NCBI GenBank assembly: GCA_029859485.1
Contig: JAOUDB010000146.1
Location: forward strand, 1 to 6,783
Direction: 5' to 3'
DNA length: 6,783 bases
Origin: Desulfuromonadales bacterium
Lineage (GTDB): Bacteria > Desulfobacterota > Desulfuromonadia > Desulfuromonadales > BM103
Shown here piece by piece: positions 1-6,337 of this stretch. The position numbers and the translations under genes are program-made. Under the pieces are notes generated by a model, which made no database searches, was not told the origin of the DNA, and saw only the letters and a list, made by a program, of their open reading frames with translations. Each line of letters opens with the position of its first letter. The first letter of the stretch is position 1.

Positions 1-59
1 CCGTTCCGGGACACGGCCCGGTTCACCGGACGACGCGGTCTTATTTGGAAACGAAGGCC

Positions 60-746
60 ATGCACGTCCAACTTCTGTCACACACTCCTATTCCTGAACA
101 GGTCGTTGCAGCTGCAGCGCGGCTTTGCTATTCCGAATCTTCCATTGAGCAATTGCTTGGCCAGGCACCAGAGCAGATCGCCAAGATGTTGCAGAAAATT
201 CTTGAGCTCGGCCACTTCTCGGTCCTTGAGCACGCATCATTCACCTTTGGTATTGAAGGTATCAGCCGCGCCTGTTCCCACCAGCTTGTGCGACATCGAA
301 TCGCCTCATTTTCGCAACAGAGCCAGCGTTATGTTTCTCATGAACAGCAGTTCGAATTGATCGTCCCCGAGAGTATTCGCGAACACCAGTCTTTGCTGGA
401 GCGTTTTGAAACGCATATGCAGGTGACTCACGAGCTCTACAGAGACCTGATGGATGTAGGTGTCCCCGCTGAGGATGCCCGCTTCGTACTGCCCAACGCG
501 GCATCTACCAAGCTGGTGATGACCATGAATGCCCGAGAGCTTCATCATTTCTTCGCGCTGCGTTGCTGTCGCCGGGCCCAGTGGGAGATTCAGGCACTGG
601 CCAAAGAAATGTTGCAGTTGGCACGAGAGGCTTCATCTCTGCTCTTTGCCGAGGCCGGCCCCGGATGTCTGAAGCGGCCTTGCCCTGAAGGTGCTATGAC
701 CTGCGGTGAGATCAAGGCTGTTCGTGAAGAGTATTGGCAACTGTAA
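60..746 (+). CDS. thyX: Flavin-dependent thymidylate synthase ThyX
   Basis: Makes dTMP from dUMP using methylene-tetrahydrofolate, FAD and NAD(P)H; a cytosolic homotetramer in known members. The 228-residue product carries the ThyX signature RHRIASFSQQSQR: Arg78-His79-Arg80, then seven residues to Ser88 and Arg90. The C-terminal segment LRCCRRAQWEI contains Arg168, in the position of the dUMP-binding arginine of the family. Length is normal. I chose the ATG at 60, because the family typically begins just before a strand like MHVQLLSHT, and GAAGG (53-57) lies just upstream, although only 2 nt away. An in-frame TTG at 45 would add five residues but has no visible ribosome site. The frame is open back to the window edge, so the start is not certain. 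Cysteines cluster at 169, 170, 203, 208 and 215. prfA follows after 65 nt. Whether the genome also has thyA cannot be seen. The identification is firm from the motif. Confidence 0.96.
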   Translation: MHVQLLSHTPIPEQVVAAAARLCYSESSIEQLLGQAPEQIAKMLQKILELGHFSVLEHASFTFGIEGISRACSHQLVRHRIASFSQQSQRYVSHEQQFELIVPESIREHQSLLERFETHMQVTHELYRDLMDVGVPAEDARFVLPNAASTKLVMTMNARELHHFFALRCCRRAQWEIQALAKEMLQLAREASSLLFAEAGPGCLKRPCPEGAMTCGEIKAVREEYWQL

Positions 747-754
747 ATCAACCC

Positions 755-786
755 TGAGCCTGTGATTTTTGATAATGCCAGGTTCA
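755..786 (+). other. Possible small hairpin between thyX and prfA
   Basis: TGAGCCTG (755-762) can pair with CAGGTTCA (779-786), giving eight base pairs including one G-U, around a 16-nt loop. No run of T follows, so it does not look like an intrinsic terminator. It lies 25 nt before the prfA ATG, which itself has no clear Shine-Dalgarno sequence. It may be a chance structure or may affect transcript processing or prfA initiation. Confidence 0.25.
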
Positions 787-811
787 ACATCAAGAACGAT
801 GACAGATCCCC

Positions 812-1879
812 ATGCTGAATAAACTTGAAGAAGTTGCTGACCGTTTCCGCGAGGTAGAGGGCTTGCTCTCTGACCCAACGGTGTTGAACGATCAGAACCG
901 TTATCGTGCCCTGACCATAGAGCACTCTGAGCTGATTGATGTCGTTAAAGACTACGAACGTTGCTGTCGTATCAGAGAGGAAATTGCCGGTAGCCAGGAG
1001 CTTCTTAAGGATCCGGATGCAGAGGTTCGCGAAATGGCGAACGCAGAAGTCTCAGAGCTCGAAACTGAACTAACTGAGCTTGAGGAGCAACTCAAACTCA
1101 TGCTGCTGCCTAAGGATCCGAATGACCAGAGGAACGTCGTTCTTGAAGTCCGCGCCGGTACCGGTGGTGATGAAGCAGCTCTGTTTGCCGGTGACCTTTT
1201 TCGCATGTACTGCCGATATGCAGACCACCAAGGTTGGAAGGTGGAACTTCTGAGTACGGCTGAATCGGAAGCGGGGGGTTACAAGGAAGTGATCGCCCTG
1301 GTCAGCGGTAAAGGGGTTTTCTCACGTTTTAAATATGAGAGCGGCACCCACCGGGTACAGCGGGTTCCGGAAACCGAGGCCCAGGGGCGGATTCATACTT
1401 CGGCCTGTACCGTAGCGGTGATGCCGGAAGCCGATGATGTTGAAGTCGATATTGATCCCTCCGATCTGCGCATTGACCTTTACCGGGCCTCCGGAGCCGG
1501 CGGGCAGCACGTCAACAAGACCGAATCGGCTGTGCGGATAACGCACGTCCCGACCGGGGTTGTGGTTGCTTGCCAGGATGAAAAATCCCAGCATAAAAAT
1601 AAAGCCAAGGCGATGAAGGTTCTGAAGTCGCGAATTCTTGATGCCATGCAGGCTGAGCAGCACGCGAAGATGGCCGCTGATCGCAAGAGCCAGGTTGGCA
1701 GCGGCGATCGCTCTGAACGTATCCGTACCTATAACTTTCCTCAGGGGCGCTGTACGGATCACCGCGTTAACCTGACGCTTTACAAGCTTGAAGCCATCAT
1801 GCAGGGTGATCTTGATGAAGTCATCGACACCTTGACGACCCACGCCCAGGCCGAATTGATGGCCGGGCAGGACAGCTGA
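812..1879 (+). CDS. prfA: Peptide chain release factor 1 (RF1)
   Basis: RF1 reads UAA and UAG stop codons in the ribosomal A site and triggers hydrolysis of peptidyl-tRNA. The 355-residue length matches the family (about 355-360). An acidic, Glu-rich helical N-terminal domain covers about residues 1-100 and is followed by the conserved LPKDPND and [19 protein letters not shown] blocks. The stop-codon-reading P-x-T tripeptide is Pro186-Glu187-Thr188, in [15 protein letters not shown]. The catalytic GGQ is Gly230-Gly231-Gln232, in [19 protein letters not shown]. The C-terminal [18 protein letters not shown] block is present. P-x-T rather than SPF marks it as RF1, not RF2. The ATG at 812 fits the family N-terminus (MLNKLEEV), but no good Shine-Dalgarno sequence precedes it. 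It stands 65 nt after thyX and 17 nt before prmC, whose product methylates Gln232. Co-transcription with prmC is likely. Confidence 0.98.
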   Translation: MLNKLEEVADRFREVEGLLSDPTVLNDQNRYRALTIEHSELIDVVKDYERCCRIREEIAGSQELLKDPDAEVREMANAEVSELETELTELEEQLKLMLLPKDPNDQRNVVLEVRAGTGGDEAALFAGDLFRMYCRYADHQGWKVELLSTAESEAGGYKEVIALVSGKGVFSRFKYESGTHRVQRVPETEAQGRIHTSACTVAVMPEADDVEVDIDPSDLRIDLYRASGAGGQHVNKTESAVRITHVPTGVVVACQDEKSQHKNKAKAMKVLKSRILDAMQAEQHAKMAADRKSQVGSGDRSERIRTYNFPQGRCTDHRVNLTLYKLEAIMQGDLDEVIDTLTTHAQAELMAGQDS

Positions 1880-1885
1880 TTGCAC

Positions 1886-1890
1886 AGGGA
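1886..1890 (+). promoter_or_regulatory. Ribosome binding site supporting the prmC TTG start
   Basis: AGGGA lies 6 nt before the TTG at 1897, within the 17-nt gap after the prfA stop. This spacing, plus the MTERWTVLKILQWT N-terminus, decides for the TTG start. No ATG or GTG start exists nearby in the correct frame. Confidence 0.7.
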
Positions 1891-1896
1891 GTTCGC

Positions 1897-2748
1897 TTGA
1901 CTGAGCGTTGGACGGTTCTCAAAATTCTGCAATGGACGGCAGACTATTTTGCTGGCAAGGAGATTGCTTCCGCACGTCTGGAAGCCGAGCTGCTGTTGGC
2001 GGCCACGCTTGATCTGGACCGGGTCGGTCTCTATGTCAATTTTGAACGTCCGCTTGATTCGTCTGAGTTGGCTGCTTTTCGCGAACAGGTACAGAGGCGC
2101 GCCAAAGGCGAGCCGGTTCAGTATATCCTTGGCGAAACAGAATTCTGGTCTTTGCCTTTCACAGTCAGCCCGGCAGTCCTGGTGCCGCGTGCGGATACGG
2201 AAGTCCTGGTTGAGGAAGCTTTATCGCGGATCGAAGGGCCTGTTCATCTTCTCGATGTCGGTACGGGCAGCGGTGCTATTGCGGTTGCTATGGCTCACGA
2301 AAAGCCAGAAATTCAAGTCACCGCTCTTGATTGCAGTGAAGAGGCCCTGCACGTGGCTCGTGGCAACGCCGAACGCAACGGGGTGGCAGAGCGCGTGAGC
2401 TGCCTTGCCGGTGACCTGGCCGAGCTGCCACCGGGCCCCTTTGCAATGGTGGTGAGTAACCCACCCTATATCCCGACTGCGGATTGTGAGCAGTTGATGA
2501 CGGAGGTTCGTGACCATGAGCCTCGTCTGGCTCTCGATGGTGGTGAAGATGGTTTAACCGCTTATCGTCAGCTTACGTCCCAGTCCGGGGAGATACTCCT
2601 TCCGGGGGGCTGGTTGCTGGTTGAGGTTGGTATAGGTCAGGCAGAAGACGTTGTCGCCCTGTTCAAGGCGGCCGGTCTTGCCGAGATCAAATCTCGCGAT
2701 GATTATGCGGGTATTCCCCGGGTTGTCGCGGGACGTAAAAAGCTTTAA
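1897..2748 (+). CDS. prmC: Release factor glutamine methyltransferase PrmC (HemK)
   Basis: Transfers a methyl group from S-adenosylmethionine to the side-chain amide of the GGQ glutamine in release factors, which improves termination. The 283-residue protein has the expected layout. A small helical N-terminal domain (about 1-85) that recognises the factor is followed by a Rossmann methyltransferase domain. SAM-binding motif I is LDVGTGSG at 119-126. The amide-methylating motif NPPY is at 188-191, within VVSNPPYIPTADCEQL, followed by the family block DHEPRLALDGGEDGL. The start is TTG, supported by AGGGA 6 nt upstream and by the family N-terminus. It sits directly downstream of its substrate gene prfA, a widespread pairing. 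It was historically named hemK; a haem role is not supported. The NPPY context and the prfA neighbour argue against the related PrmB or N6-DNA methylases. Confidence 0.97.
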   Translation: MTERWTVLKILQWTADYFAGKEIASARLEAELLLAATLDLDRVGLYVNFERPLDSSELAAFREQVQRRAKGEPVQYILGETEFWSLPFTVSPAVLVPRADTEVLVEEALSRIEGPVHLLDVGTGSGAIAVAMAHEKPEIQVTALDCSEEALHVARGNAERNGVAERVSCLAGDLAELPPGPFAMVVSNPPYIPTADCEQLMTEVRDHEPRLALDGGEDGLTAYRQLTSQSGEILLPGGWLLVEVGIGQAEDVVALFKAAGLAEIKSRDDYAGIPRVVAGRKKL

Positions 2749-2810
2749 CCTTCCGGTCACGGAACACTTTTCTTCGAGCCCTCTGCGGGCCCTGTGGTAA
2801 ATAGATTACA

Positions 2811-2816
2811 AGAGGT
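2811..2816 (+). promoter_or_regulatory. Ribosome binding site supporting the murA TTG start
   Basis: AGAGGT lies 8 nt before the TTG at 2825. There is no ATG near the correct N-terminus, and the family begins at MDKLIIHGG, so this site supports the TTG start. The rest of the 76-nt prmC-murA gap shows no convincing promoter or terminator. A short GCCC/GGGC pairing at 2778-2790 is too small to call. Confidence 0.7.
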
Positions 2817-2824
2817 AAGAAACT

Positions 2825-4078
2825 TTGGATAAGTTGATCATACATGGTGGCAAACGATTATCCGGCGAGGTTGCTGTGAGCGGAGCCAAGAACGCTGCCT
2901 TGCCGCTTCTTTTTGCCACATTGCTCTCTCCCGGGCCGCATCGGTTGGGGAATCTCCCGCGTCTGCGTGATATCACGACTGCCGAGCGATTACTGGCAGA
3001 GCTCGGCGCCGAGGTGGACAGCAGTAACGGCACCTTGAAAATTGCGACCGAGCAGATCAACAGCATGGAAGCTCCTTATGAACTGGTGCGTACCATGCGT
3101 GCATCGGTTCTGGTTCTTGGCCCGCTGCTGGCTCGCTATGGTAAAGCCCGGGTCAGCCTGCCCGGCGGTTGCGCTATTGGCGCGCGGCCGATTAACCTGC
3201 ATCTCAAGGGACTCGAAGCCATGGGCGCAGAGATTCATCTTGAGAGCGGTTACGTTGAGGCCAGCGCTGCCCGCCTGGAAGGAGCCCGCATCCACTTTGA
3301 TGTGCCGACCGTTGGTGGCACTGAAAATCTGATGATGGCGGCGACTCTTGCCCGGGGCACCACGATTCTTGAGAACGCTGCACGTGAGCCGGAAATTATT
3401 GATCTTGCCAACGCCTTGCAGGGTATGGGTGCTTCTATTATGGGCGCCGGCACCGACACCATAACGATCGAGGGCGTTGACGATCTTTCGCCGATGGATT
3501 ACCGGGTGATGCCCGATCGCATCGAGGCCGGCACCTTCCTGGTGGCGGCCGCCATGACCGGCGGCCGGGTTGGCGTTAAAGGTGGTTGTGCCGAACATAT
3601 GGAGGCGCTGCTTAGCAAGCTTGAAGAAGCTGGCGCAACGGTGGCAGCGACGCCTGAAACCCTCTGGGTTGAAGGGCCGCAGGAGATTCAGTCAGTTAAC
3701 ATCAAGACCCAGCCGCATCCGGGTTTTCCGACCGATATGCAAGCTCAATTCATGGCGATGATGTCCCTCGGTAACGGCACCAGCATGATTACCGAAGCAG
3801 TTTTCGAGAATCGATTCATGCACGTCAGCGAACTGCAGCGGATGGGTGCAGACATCTCTATCGAAGGTCATACCGCTGCCGTTAAAGGGGTCTCGGCTTT
3901 ACATGGTGCACCGGTCATGGCGACCGACCTGCGCGCCAGCGCCAGTCTGGTGCTCGCCGGTTTGGCTGCGGACAACATCACCGAGATCAGCCGCATCTAT
4001 CACCTGGATCGCGGTTATGAAAACCTGGAAGAGAAGTTCCGCAGTCTGGGCGCCGATATTGAACGCGTTCCGGGATAA
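2825..4078 (+). CDS. murA: UDP-N-acetylglucosamine 1-carboxyvinyltransferase MurA
   Basis: Cytosolic enzyme that transfers enolpyruvate from phosphoenolpyruvate to UDP-GlcNAc, the first committed step of peptidoglycan synthesis and the target of fosfomycin. The 417-residue length is typical. Key residues are in place: Lys22-Asn23 in SGAKNAALP; the catalytic, fosfomycin-reactive Cys116 in [11 protein letters not shown] (Cys115 in E. coli); Asp304 in [11 protein letters not shown] (Asp305 in E. coli); and Arg396 in [12 protein letters not shown] (Arg397 in E. coli). Because Cys is present rather than Asp, fosfomycin sensitivity of the enzyme itself would be expected; this is inference. Two repeated alpha/beta lobes of the EPSP-synthase fold are implied by family. 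The start is TTG with AGAGGT 8 nt upstream. It lies 76 nt after prmC and 91 nt before hisG, an order I associate with Geobacter-type genomes. The related gene aroA is excluded by these motifs. Confidence 0.98.
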   Translation: MDKLIIHGGKRLSGEVAVSGAKNAALPLLFATLLSPGPHRLGNLPRLRDITTAERLLAELGAEVDSSNGTLKIATEQINSMEAPYELVRTMRASVLVLGPLLARYGKARVSLPGGCAIGARPINLHLKGLEAMGAEIHLESGYVEASAARLEGARIHFDVPTVGGTENLMMAATLARGTTILENAAREPEIIDLANALQGMGASIMGAGTDTITIEGVDDLSPMDYRVMPDRIEAGTFLVAAAMTGGRVGVKGGCAEHMEALLSKLEEAGATVAATPETLWVEGPQEIQSVNIKTQPHPGFPTDMQAQFMAMMSLGNGTSMITEAVFENRFMHVSELQRMGADISIEGHTAAVKGVSALHGAPVMATDLRASASLVLAGLAADNITEISRIYHLDRGYENLEEKFRSLGADIERVPG

Positions 4079-4094
4079 AATTAAAGTGACTTTG

Positions 4095-4166
4095 ATGGTG
4101 CTCACTGGGTACACTGAGAAGCTATCGAACCTTCTCTTGATTACAGCCCGTCACCAACTGGATTAA
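4095..4166 (+). CDS. Possible 23-codon ORF upstream of hisG
   Basis: An ATG at 4095 opens a 23-residue frame starting MVLTGYTEKL and ending at a TAA (4164-4166) only 3 nt before the hisG ATG. It has no strong ribosome site; AAAGTGA lies slightly upstream. It holds a single histidine codon (residue 20), so it is not a classical his attenuator leader with a run of His codons. Its possible role would be to deliver ribosomes to hisG, which has no Shine-Dalgarno sequence of its own. It may equally be a chance frame. No product is recognised. Confidence 0.2.
   Translation: MVLTGYTEKLSNLLLITARHQLD
4101..4136 (+). other. Two overlapping, mutually exclusive small hairpins before hisG
   Basis: Hairpin A pairs CTCACTG (4101-4107) with CACTGAG (4112-4118), giving six pairs, one C-C mismatch and a 4-nt loop. 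Hairpin B pairs GAGAAG (4116-4121) perfectly with CTTCTC (4131-4136) around a 9-nt loop. They share bases 4116-4118, so only one can form fully. Neither is followed by a T-run. This arrangement resembles a switch in form only. The stems are short and chance is a real possibility. Confidence 0.25.
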
Positions 4167-4169
4167 AAT

Positions 4170-4832
4170 ATGAATGACTATTTGACCTTCGCCCTGCCTA
4201 AAGGGCGTATCATGCAGGACTCCATGGAGCTGTTTGCCAAAATTGGCATTACCTGTCCGGAAATGGATGATCCTGGTCGCAAGCTGGTTTTTGAAAATCG
4301 TGACGATAAATTGCGTTTCATGGCAGTGCGTTCCCAGGATGTTCCGACTTATGTCGAGCAGGGCTGCGCTGATATTGGTGTGGTCGGGAAAGACACTCTG
4401 CTGGAGCAGGATAAAGATCTCTACGAGCCGCTCGACCTTCAGTTTGGCTACTGTCGCCTGGTGGTGGCAGAGCCCAAAGAGCTGCGTCAGGATGATGATC
4501 CCGCCGGCTGGTCGAATATTCGGGTGGCCAGTAAATACCCCAACATGACGGAGAAATATTTCGCTGCAAAAGGTGTCCAGGTCGAGGTCATCAAGCTGTA
4601 CGGATCGATTGAGCTTGCACCGTTGGTCGGCCTGACCGAGCGTATTGTTGACCTGGTGTCGACCGGCGGGACCATGCGCGAAAATGGCCTGGTAGAGGTG
4701 GAAACGATTGCCGAAGTCACCAGCCGTCTGATTGTGAATCGTGCCAGTCTCAAAACCAAGCATCGCCGGATTTCCAAATTGATCGAAGACCTGGAAAAAG
4801 TCATCGAAGATGGCCCACGTATTTCCGGCTGA
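4170..4832 (+). CDS. hisG: ATP phosphoribosyltransferase catalytic subunit HisG, short form
   Basis: Catalyses the first step of histidine synthesis, joining ATP and PRPP to give phosphoribosyl-ATP. The product is 220 residues. This is the short form, lacking the roughly 80-residue C-terminal regulatory domain of the long form (about 290-300 residues). The N-terminus LTFALPKGRIM is typical. The PRPP-binding loop is DLVSTGGTMRENGL at 161-174, and ADIGVVGKDTLLE is another conserved block. In characterised systems, short HisG needs HisZ, a histidyl-tRNA synthetase-like protein, for activity and histidine feedback. No hisZ is present in this window. The ATG at 4170 fits the family, but no Shine-Dalgarno sequence precedes it (ACTGGATTAAAAT). 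A small ORF ending 3 nt upstream could supply ribosomes. hisD follows 24 nt later, so the two are probably co-transcribed. Confidence 0.96.
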   Translation: MNDYLTFALPKGRIMQDSMELFAKIGITCPEMDDPGRKLVFENRDDKLRFMAVRSQDVPTYVEQGCADIGVVGKDTLLEQDKDLYEPLDLQFGYCRLVVAEPKELRQDDDPAGWSNIRVASKYPNMTEKYFAAKGVQVEVIKLYGSIELAPLVGLTERIVDLVSTGGTMRENGLVEVETIAEVTSRLIVNRASLKTKHRRISKLIEDLEKVIEDGPRISG

Positions 4833-4844
4833 CCTGACCGCCCC

Positions 4845-4850
4845 AAGGAG
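4845..4850 (+). promoter_or_regulatory. Strong ribosome binding site of hisD
   Basis: AAGGAG lies 6 nt before the hisD ATG (4857), in the 24-nt gap after the hisG stop. It is a near-ideal Shine-Dalgarno match and contrasts with the absence of one before hisG. Confidence 0.85.
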
Positions 4851-4856
4851 ATAACC

Positions 4857-6152
4857 ATGATTCGGTTTCTGCGTTTTTCAGATGCCGGCTTTGCTGAAAA
4901 CTTTCGCGAGATCAGTGAGCGTGGCGAGTCCACACCGCCCGGAGTGCTTGAAACGGTTCAGGAGATCCTTAACGATGTCCGGAAACGTGGCGACGCAGCG
5001 CTTTTTGAATATACAGAGCGCTTTGATCGTCTCAAGCTGGACGCTGCAACGCTCGAAGTCTCTGCTGATGAGATAGCGCAGGCTCTTGCCGCCGTCGATA
5101 GCAAAACCCTGGCAACCTTGCAGCTGGCTGCCGATCGGATTGCAGCTTTCCACGCCAAGCAAAAAGAAGAGACCTGGCTCTCAGACGACGAACCTGATAT
5201 CCGTTTGGGGCAGATGGTCACCCCACTTGATCGTGTCGGAATTTACGTGCCGGGCGGCAAGGCTGCTTACCCCTCATCGGTGTTGATGAACGCGGTGCCG
5301 GCCAAGGTGGCCGGAGTCGGTGAGATTATCATGGTCGTACCGATGCCTGACGGAGTGGTTAATCCCTACGTGCTCACAGCCGCCCATGTTGCAGGCGTCG
5401 ACAGAATTTTCAAGTTGGGTGGTGCCCAGGCGGTGGCGGCTCTTGCCTACGGCACGGAGACGGTGCCGAAGGTCGACAAGATTACTGGGCCCGGCAATAT
5501 TTTTGTGGCCACGGCCAAACGTCTGGTGTTCGGTACGGTCGACATCGACATGATCGCCGGACCGAGTGAAATTCTGGTCATCAACGACGGCAGTGGCAAC
5601 CCCGCACACATTGCCGCGGACCTGCTCTCGCAAGCCGAGCATGATGAGTTGGCTGCGGCTCTGCTGATCACGACCGACGAAACTTTTGGTCGGCAAGTTG
5701 CCGCGGAGCTGGAATCTCAACTTCAGGAGCTGTCACGTGCAGCCATCGCCCGTCAGTCGATCGATAACTTCGGCGCAATTATCCTTGCCCGTGATCTTGA
5801 TGAAGCGGCTGCCTTCAGCAATAAAATTGCTCCGGAGCACCTTGAGCTTGCGGTTGATGAGCCCTTTGAACTGCTGCCGAGGATAAGACATGCCGGTGCG
5901 ATCTTCCTCGGTCATAACACCCCGGAAGCTGCCGGTGACTATCTGGCCGGGCCGAACCACACCCTGCCAACCGGTGGCACGGCACGTTTCTTCTCGCCGC
6001 TTGGTACGGAAGACTTCGTCAAAAAATCGAGCTTGATCTCCTTCAGCGCTCAAGGTCTGAACCGGTTGGGTGCGGATATTGTTAAAATTGCCGAGCTTGA
6101 AGGGTTGGAAGCTCATGCCAAATCAGTGTCGATTCGGCTTGATAAAAACTGA
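4857..6152 (+). CDS. hisD: Histidinol dehydrogenase HisD
   Basis: Zinc enzyme that oxidises L-histidinol to L-histidine in two NAD-dependent steps, the end of the pathway; cytosolic dimer. The 431-residue length is normal. The metal ligands known from E. coli all have counterparts: Gln259 and His262 in SQAEHDELAAA, Asp361 in EAAGDYLAGPNH, and His420 in LEAHAKSVSIRL. The catalytic pair is Glu327-His328 in APEHLEL. Other conserved blocks are YVPGGKAAYPSSVLMNA, GPGN at 211-214 and IAGPSE at 233-238. The start is ATG with AAGGAG 6 nt upstream. It is closely linked to hisG, and the next gene hisB is separated by a longer gap (185 nt) containing an inverted repeat. A HisD-like enzyme of other specificity is unlikely, given full conservation and its his-cluster position. 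Confidence 0.98.
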   Translation: MIRFLRFSDAGFAENFREISERGESTPPGVLETVQEILNDVRKRGDAALFEYTERFDRLKLDAATLEVSADEIAQALAAVDSKTLATLQLAADRIAAFHAKQKEETWLSDDEPDIRLGQMVTPLDRVGIYVPGGKAAYPSSVLMNAVPAKVAGVGEIIMVVPMPDGVVNPYVLTAAHVAGVDRIFKLGGAQAVAALAYGTETVPKVDKITGPGNIFVATAKRLVFGTVDIDMIAGPSEILVINDGSGNPAHIAADLLSQAEHDELAAALLITTDETFGRQVAAELESQLQELSRAAIARQSIDNFGAIILARDLDEAAAFSNKIAPEHLELAVDEPFELLPRIRHAGAIFLGHNTPEAAGDYLAGPNHTLPTGGTARFFSPLGTEDFVKKSSLISFSAQGLNRLGADIVKIAELEGLEAHAKSVSIRLDKN

Positions 6153-6172
6153 TCATAAAGTACTGTGCGAGT

Positions 6173-6180
6173 TTGTTGGT
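6173..6180 (+). repeat. Left copy of 8-bp direct repeat flanking the palindromic element
   Basis: TTGTTGGT here recurs exactly at 6283-6290. The two copies bracket the inverted repeat at 6186-6265. They could be a target-site duplication made when the element inserted, but the element is off-centre between them (5 nt on the left, 17 nt on the right) and the sequence is simple, so chance is possible. Confidence 0.35.
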
Positions 6181-6185
6181 CTGTT

Positions 6186-6265
6186 AACCACGAAGAGCAC
6201 TAAGACCACGAAGATAAAATTAACCTTAGCAGGCTTTCTTCGCGTTCTTCGTGTCCTTCGTGGTG
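6186..6265 (+). repeat. Long imperfect inverted repeat (CCACGAAG...CTTCGTGG type) between hisD and hisB
   Basis: The left arm (6186-6213, AACCACGAAG...CACGAAG) and right arm (6238-6265, CTTCG...CTTCGTGGTG) match as reverse complements at 22 of 28 positions plus one G-U, around a 24-nt A/T-rich loop. Each arm is built of three 9-nt units: CACGAAGAG / CACTAAGAC / CACGAAGAT on the left, TTCGCGTTC / TTCGTGTCC / TTCGTGGTG on the right. I recall very similar CACGAAG-rich palindromes scattered in intergenic DNA of many bacteria, including Geobacter-like genomes. Here it is probably a non-coding, REP- or MITE-like repeat that gives a long RNA hairpin within the hisD-hisB transcript. It has no T-run after either arm on either strand, so it is not an ordinary intrinsic terminator. 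It could still affect mRNA stability or relative his gene expression; that is inference. Confidence 0.85.
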
Positions 6266-6282
6266 AAAAAACACCAAGATTA

Positions 6283-6290
6283 TTGTTGGT
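6283..6290 (+). repeat. Right copy of 8-bp direct repeat flanking the palindromic element
   Basis: Exact second copy of TTGTTGGT (first at 6173-6180). The following bases (TGTAAA) also resemble those after the left copy (CTGTTAA), which either extends a degenerate duplication or reflects simple sequence. Confidence 0.35.
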
Positions 6291-6327
6291 TGTAAAAGAG
6301 GCAAAAGCAAGTCAGTCAATTTCTGAT

Positions 6328-6332
6328 GGAGG
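6328..6332 (+). promoter_or_regulatory. Ribosome binding site of hisB
   Basis: GGAGG (within TGGAGGA) lies 5 nt before the ATG at 6338. It is a strong site and fixes the hisB start. Confidence 0.85.
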
Positions 6333-6337
6333 AATCC

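Noticed and set aside
1..44. 5' edge sequence upstream of thyX, with all three plus frames open and CCGG-rich short dyads (6-10 with 17-21)
   Set aside because: Too short to assign to a gene; no protein motif recognised and no T-run to make a terminator. It could be the end of an upstream gene or intergenic DNA.
45..59. TTG at 45 as an alternative thyX start
   Set aside because: No ribosome site at proper spacing, and the family N-terminus matches the ATG at 60; it is not fully excluded.
1322..1885. 187-codon minus-strand frame opposite prfA
   Set aside because: Antisense shadow covering the GGQ domain of RF1; no independent evidence.
2749..2824. Possible terminator or promoter in the prmC-murA gap
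   Set aside because: The only pairing is a 4-bp GCCC/GGGC stem, and no convincing -35/-10 pair is visible.
2990..3598. 202-codon minus-strand frame opposite murA
   Set aside because: Antisense shadow of conserved murA coding sequence; no domain seen.
4122..4763. 213-codon minus-strand frame opposite hisG
   Set aside because: Fully antisense to a well-conserved gene, with no recognisable motif or ribosome site; a codon-bias shadow.
6186..6265. CRISPR-like reading of the 9-nt tandem units
   Set aside because: Units are contiguous without spacers, degenerate, and arranged as a palindrome; no array structure and no cas genes.
6262..6275. GGTG-A6-CACC mini-hairpin right after the palindrome
   Set aside because: Only 4-5 base pairs with an A-loop, no T-run; most likely incidental to the repeat's right end.
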